Shown in pieces: positions 7,819 to 13,293 of a DNA stretch of 13,293 bases. Positions within the stretch are counted from its first letter, which is position 1. Each line of letters begins with the position of its first letter. The DNA comes from Paracoccaceae bacterium (GTDB lineage: Bacteria > Pseudomonadota > Alphaproteobacteria > Rhodobacterales > Rhodobacteraceae), in contig PXDM01000283.1 in NCBI GenBank assembly GCA_003565055.1, positions 1 to 13,293 on the forward strand, written 5' to 3'. The notes beneath the pieces are model-generated. The model was not told the DNA's origin. It worked only from the letters and a program-made list of their open reading frames with translations, and did no database searches. A program made the position numbers and the translations under genes.

Positions 7819-8922
7819 TTACTGCAGCATCCAGTTGGCAAAGCGCTCACGCAGCTCATCGCCGTAATCGACCCAGAAATCGTTATCGAGCACGATCGGC
7901 GCGAAGTAGTTTTCGGGCGCGGTCGGCATATGCTCGTTCATGTCGATCCCCAGATCAGCATGCTCACCCACCAGCGGCGCAGAGGAGGCGCGGGCCGGAC
8001 CATAGCTGATGAATTTCGCCTGATCGGCCAAACGCTGGGTGTCGGTGGCGAAATAGAGATATTCCATCACCACATCGACATTCGGACCATCTGCAGGCAC
8101 AACCCAGCCGTCCCATTCGACGACCTGACCGTCCCAGATGATATCAGCTTCCATGCCTTCGACCTGGATCGCGTCGAACATCCGGCCATTGTAGCCTGTG
8201 GCAAAGGCGACTTCGCCATCCGCCAGAAGCTGCGGGGCCTGTGCGCCCTCGGTCCAGAAGATGATGTCATCCTTGATCGTGTCAAGCTTGGCGAAAGCAC
8301 GGTCCACACCTTCGGGCGTGCTCAGCACGTCGTAGATGTCGTCCGGGTCCACCCCATCGGCATAAAGCGCCCATTCGAGGTTGGTGCCGGGACGATCCTG
8401 CAACGCGCGGCGGCCGGGGAAGTTCTCCGTGTCGAAGAGATCCGCGATGCTTGAGGGCTGGTTGTCCTCGGGGAAGGCGCCGGGGCGGAAGGTCAGCACG
8501 GTGGAATAGACGATCTGCGGGATGAAGCACTCACCCAGGGAGCCGGGCAGGAAATCCTCGCTTGCAGGTGTCCCGTCGGGCGCGGCGGCGAGCATCTCGT
8601 CATGGTCGATCTCAAGGATGATCCCCTCGTCGCAGGCCAGCTGCGCATCCGAGGGCAGCATATCGACGAGATCCCAGGTCACATTGCCCGCCTGAGCCTG
8701 CGCACGAAGGCTTGCCAGCGCATTGGCCGAGCCATCGTCGTTGATGATCGTCACATGCGGGTTCGCTTCCATGAAGGGTTCATGATAGGCGCGCTGCTGG
8801 CTGGCCGTATAGGCGCCGCCCCATGACACGATGGTCAGCGATACCGGGTCATTGGCCGCAGCGCTCATCGCCATCACGCTGACAGCGGAACTCAGAGCAA
8901 CGAGTTTCAGTTTGGTTGACAT
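7819..8922 (-). CDS. potD: Periplasmic substrate-binding protein of a spermidine/putrescine-type ABC transporter
   Basis: Extracytoplasmic solute-binding protein of 367 residues that delivers its ligand to the PotBC-type permeases. Residues 1-23 form a signal peptide (KLK, hydrophobic stretch, then SAAA before ND). The mature protein opens with VSLTIVSWGGAYTASQQRAY, typical of the PotD-like family. The IPQIVYSTVLTFRP segment (about 133-146) and a WDGWVVPADG stretch also fit this family. Many acidic residues (EDNQPS, DPDDIYD) would suit a cationic ligand, but the substrate is not proven and other amines or organic acids are possible. ATG 8922 has a perfect AGGAGG (8929-8934) 6 bases before it, the best ribosome site in the operon, consistent with high expression. 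It is second in the operon, after the ATPase. Confidence 0.9.
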   Translation of the reverse strand: MSTKLKLVALSSAVSVMAMSAAANDPVSLTIVSWGGAYTASQQRAYHEPFMEANPHVTIINDDGSANALASLRAQAQAGNVTWDLVDMLPSDAQLACDEGIILEIDHDEMLAAAPDGTPASEDFLPGSLGECFIPQIVYSTVLTFRPGAFPEDNQPSSIADLFDTENFPGRRALQDRPGTNLEWALYADGVDPDDIYDVLSTPEGVDRAFAKLDTIKDDIIFWTEGAQAPQLLADGEVAFATGYNGRMFDAIQVEGMEADIIWDGQVVEWDGWVVPADGPNVDVVMEYLYFATDTQRLADQAKFISYGPARASSAPLVGEHADLGIDMNEHMPTAPENYFAPIVLDNDFWVDYGDELRERFANWMLQ

Positions 8923-8981
8923 TCATAACCTCCTAAGGTTGGTTTGAAAGCACGTCTTCAGCGCGCTTTTCCTGTGTCGGC

Positions 8982-9013
8982 CCTGTCCCTCGAACAGCAC
9001 CCGAAAGGACAGG
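8982..9013 (-). other. Inverted repeat between ATPase and binding-protein genes
   Basis: CCTGTCC (8982-8988) and GGACAGG (9007-9013) form a 7-bp perfect stem with an 18-base loop. It lies in the 97-bp gap between the ATPase stop and the binding-protein start. With the neighbouring hairpin at 9024-9045 it could act as a processing or stabilising element at the 5' side of the binding-protein message. There is no T-run. Confidence 0.45.
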
Positions 9014-9019
9014 ATGCCA

Positions 9020-10126
9020 TCATGCCGGGCAATCGAGCGCCCGGCAATCATTCGACATCCAGCCGATTTCGATCACATCTCCCGCCTTGTGGCGCACCTG
9101 ATCCGGCGCGTTGCGGGTTTTCATGATGAAATTCTCGTTTCCAGCGACCTTGAGCCGCGTGCGGAAGACATCACCCATATAGATGAATTCCATCACCTCG
9201 GCGCGGATCAGATGCGCCTCGGTGTCAAGCCGGTCCTTGTTCGCCTCCACCCGTTCAGGCCGGATCGAGACACGCGTGCGCTCGCCCGCCTTGGTGACAT
9301 TCACGGGCTTGGCGTCGATCAACTCGCCGCCGTCAAGCTGCACTACACAGGTCTCGCCCTTGATCTCCTTCACCACACCGTCAAGCGTGTTGTTCTCGCC
9401 GATGAACTGCGCGACAAAACTGTTCTTGGGCTCTTCATAGAGCACATCAGGCGGCGCAAGCTGCTGGATACGACCATCCTGAAACACGGCCACATTGTCC
9501 GACATGGTCAGCGCTTCAGTCTGGTCGTGGGTCACATAGACAGTGGTGATCCCCAGATCATGCGCCAGTCGCGTGATCTCGAATTGCATCGTCTCGCGCA
9601 ACTGCTTGTCGAGCGCGCCGAGCGGCTCATCCATCAACACCAGTTCCGGCTCAAAGACGAGAGCGCGGGCCAGCGCGATACGCTGCTGCTGCCCGCCCGA
9701 AAGCTGTGCCGGGCGGCGATTGATGAACGCGCCCATCTGCACCATGTCGAGCGCGCGCTTCACTTTCTTCTCGCGCTCGGACTTGCCTAGGCCCCGGACT
9801 TCGAGCGGGAAGGCAAGGTTCTCGCCCACCGTCATATGCGGAAAGAGCGCGTAATTCTGGAACACCATCCCGATGCCGCGCTTATGCGGCGGCACCGTGT
9901 TGATCGGCTTGCCGTCGAGCATGATCTCGCCACTGGTCGCTGTCTCGAACCCTGCGAGCATCATCAGACAGGTCGTCTTGCCCGACCCGGACGGCCCCAG
10001 CATGGTAAGAAATTCGCCGCGCGCCACAGAGAGATTGAGGTCTTTGACGACCAGCGTTTCCCCATCGTAGCTCTTCTGAACACCATCGAATACGACGAAT
10101 ACGCCGTTGTTCTGTGTTGCGACCAC
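9020..10126 (-). CDS. potA: ABC transporter ATP-binding protein, PotA type
   Basis: Cytoplasmic ATPase that powers the PotB/PotC-like permeases. Numbering from the upstream ATG (10132), all nucleotide-binding motifs are intact: Walker A GPSGSGKTT (46-54), Q-loop Gln92 in MVFQNYALFPHMTV, signature LSGGQQQR (144-151), Walker B LVLMDEP (164-170) and H-loop THDQ (201-204). A TOBE-type regulatory domain fills roughly residues 250-365. Length (about 370) is normal for PotA/CysA-like ATPases. Two starts are possible. ATG 10132 directly abuts GGGGAG with no spacing, while GTG 10126, two codons later, lies 6 bases from it and is preferred. First gene of the operon; the binding protein follows after 97 bp. 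Confidence 0.95.
   Translation of the reverse strand: MVATQNNGVFVVFDGVQKSYDGETLVVKDLNLSVARGEFLTMLGPSGSGKTTCLMMLAGFETATSGEIMLDGKPINTVPPHKRGIGMVFQNYALFPHMTVGENLAFPLEVRGLGKSEREKKVKRALDMVQMGAFINRRPAQLSGGQQQRIALARALVFEPELVLMDEPLGALDKQLRETMQFEITRLAHDLGITTVYVTHDQTEALTMSDNVAVFQDGRIQQLAPPDVLYEEPKNSFVAQFIGENNTLDGVVKEIKGETCVVQLDGGELIDAKPVNVTKAGERTRVSIRPERVEANKDRLDTEAHLIRAEVMEFIYMGDVFRTRLKVAGNENFIMKTRNAPDQVRHKAGDVIEIGWMSNDCRALDCPA
9024..9045 (-). other. Hairpin over the last codons of the ATPase gene
   Basis: GCCGGGC (9024-9030) pairs perfectly with GCCCGGC (9039-9045) around an 8-base loop. On the transcript it covers the final codons of the ATPase gene, just before its stop at 9020-9022. Part of this may simply be coding sequence, so its role is uncertain. 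Confidence 0.4.
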
Positions 10127-10132
10127 AGTCAT

Positions 10133-10138
10133 CTCCCC
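10133..10138 (-). promoter_or_regulatory. Ribosome binding site that decides the ATPase start
   Basis: GGGGAG on the minus strand touches the ATG at 10132 and lies 6 bases before the in-frame GTG at 10126. Normal spacing favours the GTG, shortening the protein by two residues. Confidence 0.5.
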
Positions 10139-10175
10139 GTGTATCGGCGGTCATCCGCTCTTTGCTGTGCGAGTC

Positions 10176-10204
10176 AGTAAAACCAAGCACCCCTCGCATT
10201 GCAA
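10176..10204 (-). promoter_or_regulatory. Candidate promoter of the pot operon
   Basis: On the minus strand TTGCAA (10204-10199) is followed by a 17-bp spacer and TTTACT (10181-10176), four of six matches to each sigma70 box. The expected start, near 10169, would give a leader of about 40 bases before the ATPase gene. Confidence 0.4.
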
Positions 10205-10260
10205 GCCATAAGTCGTTGGAAACGGTTCGACACCCGATTACGCGCGATTGTGTCGCAAAA

Positions 10261-10316
10261 GCAGATATTCGCGGGAAATATGCCTGAATATTTGGCATCT
10301 GCGGGATATTTTTTCG
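10261..10316. promoter_or_regulatory. AT-rich cluster of inverted repeats upstream of the pot operon
   Basis: In otherwise GC-rich DNA this stretch holds nested inverted repeats: ATATT (10265-10269) with AATAT (10277-10281), ATGCC (10280-10284) with GGCAT (10294-10298), and the flanking GCAGAT (10261-10266) with ATCTGC (10297-10302). It ends in a T6 run (10309-10314). It lies about 60-110 bp upstream of the candidate pot promoter and downstream of the tRNA-Leu gene. It could be a regulator binding site or part of the tRNA transcript end. No specific regulator is recognisable. Confidence 0.35.
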
Positions 10317-10376
10317 ATGATCTGATTTGCTGCGCATTAAGTCGCAAGTTTGACCCATCGAACCCGGGTCATGGCA

Positions 10377-10463
10377 TGGTGCGGTCGAGAAGACTCGAAC
10401 TTCCACGGGAGTTACCCCACAGCGACCTCAACGCTGCGCGTCTACCAATTCCGCCACGACCGC
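10377..10463 (-). tRNA. tRNA-Leu (anticodon GAG), CCA encoded
   Basis: On the minus strand the acceptor arm GCGGTCG (5' end at 10463) pairs perfectly with CGACCGC, followed by discriminator A and an encoded CCA (10379-10377). The anticodon stem CAGCG/CGCTG encloses the loop TTGAGGT, giving GAG, which reads CUC and CUU leucine codons. The long variable arm typical of class II tRNAs is present, and the T loop is TTCGAGT. The 5' end is only 21 bp from the stop of the DUF2306-type gene on the same strand, so its promoter may lie within that gene or the two may share a transcript. Confidence 0.97.
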
Positions 10464-10484
10464 ACGTGCCAGATGAGCGTGGTT

Positions 10485-11015
10485 CTAGCCGAGTGATCCG
10501 CGCTTGAAAAGGGGAAAATTGCCGCTGCGCGCCGCATTGGCACGCGGCTGTGCCTGCCACAAAAACAGAGCGCCGACACCGAAAATGACCGCTGCCCCCG
10601 CGAAGCCAAGCCAACCTGTGCCGCTGAGCAAGACATCATGCATCCGGCGGCCCGGCAAGAGCGTGAAAAGCCCCGCGACACCCATCGTCCAGATATGCAG
10701 TTGCACCATCCGCCGCCCATGCGCCACGACCCGGCCCGCCCGAATGTCACGCAACCCGAGCCAAAGCATGACCCCGACCAGCCCGCTCAGGGCATGGATC
10801 GGCGAGAATGGCCCGATCACGCGCAGCTCGAATATGCCGAGCGCCGTGATGGCCGTGACCGCCATGGCCAGAACCCAGCCATAGCCCGCCAGCTTGTGCA
10901 GGCCGTCACGACTGCGCCGCAGCATTGCGACGGGTCCAAGCACGAAGGCCAGACAGGCGGCCAAGGTATGTAGCTGGATGATCCAGTTTGACAGGAGAAT
11001 CGGGGCGAGGGTCAT
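10485..11015 (-). CDS. DUF2306-type integral membrane protein
   Basis: Predicted inner-membrane protein of 176-177 residues resembling the DUF2306 family, of unknown function. Helices lie near residues 12-32, 43-62, 73-89, 107-121 and 133-154. The recognisable family-like stretch is HKLAGYGWVLAM, then ELRVIGPFSPIHALSGL (64-80), then HGRRMVQLHIWTMGVAGLFTLLPGR. Several His residues (17, 41, 75, 100, 108) lie in or beside helices, as in small membrane cytochromes, but heme binding is only a guess. ATG 11015 is chosen because AGGAAG lies 5 bases before it; the adjacent ATG 11018 would leave only 2. It is divergent from the LytTR regulator gene, and tRNA-Leu follows 21 bp after it. Confidence 0.8.
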   Translation of the reverse strand: MTLAPILLSNWIIQLHTLAACLAFVLGPVAMLRRSRDGLHKLAGYGWVLAMAVTAITALGIFELRVIGPFSPIHALSGLVGVMLWLGLRDIRAGRVVAHGRRMVQLHIWTMGVAGLFTLLPGRRMHDVLLSGTGWLGFAGAAVIFGVGALFLWQAQPRANAARSGNFPLFKRGSLG

Positions 11016-11148
11016 CATGGCTTCCTTTCGACCGGAGAGGGCCGCTGTCTTTACGCCCTTGAGGGCTCCGTGCTAATTCTGGGCACGTCGCTGCCCGATC
11101 CGTCCCCACAGGCACAAGGCAGAATGCGCGAGTGACAGGAGAACCGTC
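11016..11148. promoter_or_regulatory. Divergent promoter region between the DUF2306 and LytTR genes
   Basis: The 133-bp gap must hold promoters for both genes. For the plus strand, TTTACG and TAATTC spaced by 18 bp (11051-11080) are a tentative promoter. The near-palindrome GCCCTTGAGGGC (11055-11066) and a small hairpin GGGCA/TGCCC (11081-11096) are visible. I see no clear pair of LytTR-type direct repeats. Confidence 0.3.
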
Positions 11149-11922
11149 GTGACCAGCAGGCCCCCGTCATTGGCGATGCGTGAGTTGCGCGCGCATCTCG
11201 GCGCGCCGATGGTGCTGGCGACACAGGCAGGAATCGCGCTGATCCTCGGGGTTTCGGGGCCGTTTGGCACGCTTGACGCGCTGCCGCTCGCGCCCCGGCT
11301 GCTCTATTGGACCGGGATCGTGTTTGGCACTTACGGGCTCGGAAGCGCGCTCTGCCTGCTTGCGCTCGACACATGGCCCGCGCGCGGGGGTGCGCCCATG
11401 CGCCTGTTGCGCGACGCCTGCGCGCTGGGTGCGATGGTGGTCACGTTCCTCGCGCTCTGGAACCTGCCGTTTTTCGGCGGCGCGGGCCTGCTGGGTCATC
11501 TGAGCGCACAAAGCCTGATCGGGGCTTTCCTCGTCTCTGGCGTGGTCGTGGTGCTGCGCGACATGCGGCCCCGCGCAGCCCAAGCGGACCAGCGGCCGCC
11601 GCTGCTCGACCGCCTGCCGCTTGAGAAACGGGGCTCTCTGGTCGCGCTCTCGGCCACCGATCATTATGTCGAGGTGATCACGACGGCAGGCCGCGCCCTC
11701 ATCCTCATGCGCCTCGCCGATGCGATCCGCGAAACGGAGCCTGTGCATGGGCTGCAGGTGCACCGCTCGCATTGGGTGGCACTCGCGCAGGTGCGCGCCG
11801 TGACACGGCGCGGGGATGGGGCGGTGCTCGATATGGGGGCAGGCGTGACAATCCCGGTCAGCCGACGCTATATGCCCGAAATCCGCATGGCCGGACTTCT
11901 GACCCGCAAAGAGAGTGCATGA
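11149..11922 (+). CDS. Membrane-anchored LytTR-family DNA-binding transcriptional regulator
   Basis: Likely one-component regulator of 257 residues joining a membrane sensor to a DNA-binding domain. The N-terminal half has four hydrophobic helices near 20-37, 49-73, 86-107 and 118-137. After a charged linker (138-159), residues 160-250 match a LytTR domain: GSLVALSATDHYVEVIT, then RLADAIRETEPVHGLQVHRSHWVAL, and a basic C-terminal strand ending PVSRRYMPEIR. There is no response-regulator receiver domain, so the signal is probably sensed in or at the membrane. GTG 11149 has AGGAG (11137-11141) 7 bases upstream. The stop overlaps the lipB start in ATGA, indicating translational coupling. The target genes are unknown; the divergent membrane gene and its own promoter are natural candidates. 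Confidence 0.88.
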   Translation: MTSRPPSLAMRELRAHLGAPMVLATQAGIALILGVSGPFGTLDALPLAPRLLYWTGIVFGTYGLGSALCLLALDTWPARGGAPMRLLRDACALGAMVVTFLALWNLPFFGGAGLLGHLSAQSLIGAFLVSGVVVVLRDMRPRAAQADQRPPLLDRLPLEKRGSLVALSATDHYVEVITTAGRALILMRLADAIRETEPVHGLQVHRSHWVALAQVRAVTRRGDGAVLDMGAGVTIPVSRRYMPEIRMAGLLTRKESA

Positions 11923-12623
11923 CCCCGATGACCGCGCCCGATGCCCTGATGACAGATGCCTTTGAGTGGCGCGTGCTGCCGGGCCTGTCGGATTACACGA
12001 CGACGCTTGCCGCCATGGAAGCGCGCGTCGCGCAGATTGCGCGCGGCGCGGCCCCCGAGGCGATTTGGCTGCTGGAACACCCGCCGCTCTACACCGCCGG
12101 AACCAGCGCCAACCCCGCGGATCTGATCGCGCCCGAGCGTTTCCCGGTCCATGTCGCGGGGCGGGGTGGGCAATACACCTATCACGGCCCCGGCCAGCGC
12201 GTCGTCTATGCGATGCTGGATCTGAACAAACGCGGGCGGGACGTGCGCTGTTTCGTGCATCAGATAGAAGCCTGGGTCATCGCGACGCTCGGCGAATTCG
12301 GCGTCACCGGCGCCCGGCGCGCGGGTCGCGTTGGGGTCTGGGTCACGCGGCCCGAGAAACCGCCGCAGCCCGATGGCAGCCCGCGCGAAGAGAAAATCGC
12401 GGCCATCGGCATCAAACTGCGCCGCTGGGTGAGCTTTCACGGCCTGTCGATCAATGTCGAACCGGATCTGAGCCATTTCGACGGGATCGTGCCCTGCGGC
12501 ATAAGCGCGCATGGCGTGACGTCACTGGTCGATCTGGGTCTGCCGATCACGATGGAAGATGTCGATCTGGCGCTACAGCGCCAATTCGCAACGGTTTTCG
12601 ACACATCCCCCGATGCGCTGTAA
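11919..12623 (+). CDS. lipB: Octanoyltransferase (lipoyl(octanoyl) transferase) LipB
   Basis: Transfers the octanoyl group from acyl carrier protein to lipoyl domains of 2-oxoacid dehydrogenases and to GcvH, the first step of lipoate synthesis in the cytosol. The 234-residue protein has the family motifs: WLLEHPPLYTAGTSA (50-64), RGGQYTYHGPGQRVVY (82-97), the catalytic Lys166 in GIKLRRWVSFHG, and the catalytic Cys193 in VPCGISAHGVTSL. A charged, Pro-rich insert (about 143-159) precedes the Lys motif and is absent from E. coli LipB. ATG 11919 overlaps the LytTR gene stop by 4 bp. The open frame continues upstream inside the LytTR gene but has no LipB similarity there. A second ATG lies at 11928. 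Confidence 0.94.
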   Translation: MTPMTAPDALMTDAFEWRVLPGLSDYTTTLAAMEARVAQIARGAAPEAIWLLEHPPLYTAGTSANPADLIAPERFPVHVAGRGGQYTYHGPGQRVVYAMLDLNKRGRDVRCFVHQIEAWVIATLGEFGVTGARRAGRVGVWVTRPEKPPQPDGSPREEKIAAIGIKLRRWVSFHGLSINVEPDLSHFDGIVPCGISAHGVTSLVDLGLPITMEDVDLALQRQFATVFDTSPDAL

Positions 12624-12651
12624 ACATGCGCCCAGAACCGCAGAAAGCGCC

Positions 12652-12665
12652 TTGATCTGAATCAA
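12652..12665 (+). promoter_or_regulatory. FNR/FnrL-type binding site upstream of ctaD
   Basis: TTGAT (12652-12656), four bases, then ATCAA (12661-12665) is an exact match to the FNR consensus TTGATNNNNATCAA. It lies 28 bp after the lipB stop and about 200 bp before the ctaD start. In alphaproteobacteria FnrL-type regulators with an oxygen-labile iron-sulfur cluster bind such sites at low oxygen. Whether it activates or represses ctaD here depends on the promoter, which I could not place with confidence. Confidence 0.75.
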
Positions 12666-12769
12666 AAAAACGGCCCTCGCGGCGACTCAAGCATTGCTCT
12701 GTGAAAAGACACATTCTAAAAGCAGAGTATGCCGTGGAACACTGTTATGCGATCATGACGGGGTCTTTG

Positions 12770-12835
12770 CGGAATATTCCGTCTCAGGCGCAATGTGCCA
12801 TAGACGACAAAAACGCAAGTTGCGACAACCGCAAC
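12770..12835 (+). promoter_or_regulatory. Palindrome and hairpin in the ctaD leader
   Basis: CGGAATATTCCG (12770-12781) is a perfect 12-bp palindrome. Further on, GTTGCG (12819-12824) pairs with CGCAAC (12830-12835) around a 5-base loop, ending 14 bases before the GGAG (12850-12853) of ctaD. A competing partner CGCAA lies at 12814-12818. These could be protein binding sites or mRNA structure; neither is assigned. Confidence 0.4.
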
Positions 12836-12859
12836 GGGAACCGGGAACTGGAGTAGCCA

Positions 12860-13293
12860 ATGGCAGACGCAGCCACCCATGATCACGGGCACGAGGACAC
12901 GCGGTCCTTCTTCACCCGCTGGTTCATGTCCACGAACCACAAGGATATCGGGATCCTTTACCTTTTCACGGCGGGTATCGTCGGCTTCATCGCAGTAGCC
13001 TTCTCGGTCTACATGCGACTGGAGTTGATGACGCCGGGCGTCGAATACATGTGCATGGAAGGTGCGAGCCTGCGCGCACAGGAAGAATGCACGCCCAACG
13101 GCCATATCTGGAACGTGCTGGTCACGGCCCATGGCATCCTGATGATGTTCTTCGTGCTGATCCCGGCGCTCTTTGGTGGTTTCGGCAACTATTTCATGCC
13201 GCTGCATATCGGCGCACCGGACATGGCCTTCCCGCGTCTCAACAACCTGAGCTACTGGCTCTTCGTGGCGGGCTCGGCGCTTGCTGTGGCCTC
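12860..13293 (+). CDS. ctaD: Cytochrome c oxidase (aa3 type) subunit I, N-terminal part (cut by window end)
   Basis: Catalytic subunit of the terminal heme-copper oxidase in the inner membrane, reducing oxygen to water while pumping protons. About 144 codons are present and the frame runs off the window. ATG 12860 has GGAG (12850-12853) 6 bases before it. The sequence STNHKDIGILYLF (24-36), an insert with two Cys (65 and 77) between helices 1 and 2, and TAHGILMMFF are very like Paracoccus aa3 oxidase. His91 aligns with the low-spin heme a ligand, and Asp121 in HIGAPDMAFPRLNN aligns with the D-channel entrance Asp. Asn110 and Asn128 match the D-channel Asn residues. The active-site heme and CuB ligands lie beyond the window. 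A perfect FNR box lies about 200 bp upstream. Confidence 0.96.
   Translation, partial: MADAATHDHGHEDTRSFFTRWFMSTNHKDIGILYLFTAGIVGFIAVAFSVYMRLELMTPGVEYMCMEGASLRAQEECTPNGHIWNVLVTAHGILMMFFVLIPALFGGFGNYFMPLHIGAPDMAFPRLNNLSYWLFVAGSALAVA

Noticed and set aside
10199..10507. Plus-strand frame reading through the tRNA-Leu gene
   Set aside because: Covers an entire tRNA on the other strand and an AT-rich control region; no protein signature.

Overview
This GC-rich window looks like ordinary chromosomal DNA from an alphaproteobacterium, most likely of the Rhodobacteraceae/Roseobacter group. The evidence is the double-length dCTP deaminase, the arrangement of zapA and a coiled-coil gene divergent from transketolase, a PotABCD-type importer with an enlarged PotB, an alphaproteobacterial LipB, and a Paracoccus-like aa3 oxidase subunit I. 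I see no transposase, integrase, phage gene, toxin-antitoxin pair or CRISPR array. Taxonomy is inferred from protein character and gene order only.

Layout, left to right. The window opens inside a gene whose visible end is a (CAGAGC)n microsatellite coding for Glu-Pro repeats (to 308). Next come tRNA-Pro(GGG) (394-470), dcd (554-1636) and a MarC-family membrane protein (1638-2300), the last two almost touching. On the minus strand a coiled-coil protein gene and zapA overlap by 8 bp (3244 to 2365), with a good promoter upstream. Divergent from them is tkt (transketolase, 3463-5484), which ends at a perfect bidirectional terminator. The opposite face of that terminator serves a minus-strand operon for a spermidine/putrescine-type ABC importer, transcribed ATPase, binding protein, permease B, permease C (10126 down to 5563). 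Strong hairpins flank the binding-protein gene in this operon. A minus-strand tRNA-Leu(GAG) (10377-10463) and a DUF2306-type membrane protein gene follow. Divergent from the latter is a four-helix membrane protein with a C-terminal LytTR DNA-binding domain, overlapping lipB by 4 bp. The window ends in the first third of ctaD, preceded by a perfect FNR box.

Functionally this is housekeeping: nucleotide supply (dcd), cell division (zapA and partner), pentose phosphate metabolism (tkt), polyamine-type uptake, lipoate attachment (lipB) and aerobic respiration (ctaD). LipB makes lipoylated dehydrogenases functional, which in turn feed the respiratory chain.

I did not find a convincing undescribed system. 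The observations most worth following are regulatory: the FNR box and structured leader before ctaD, the membrane-bound LytTR regulator coupled to lipB, the hairpins around the binding-protein gene, and the uncharacterised coiled-coil partner of zapA.
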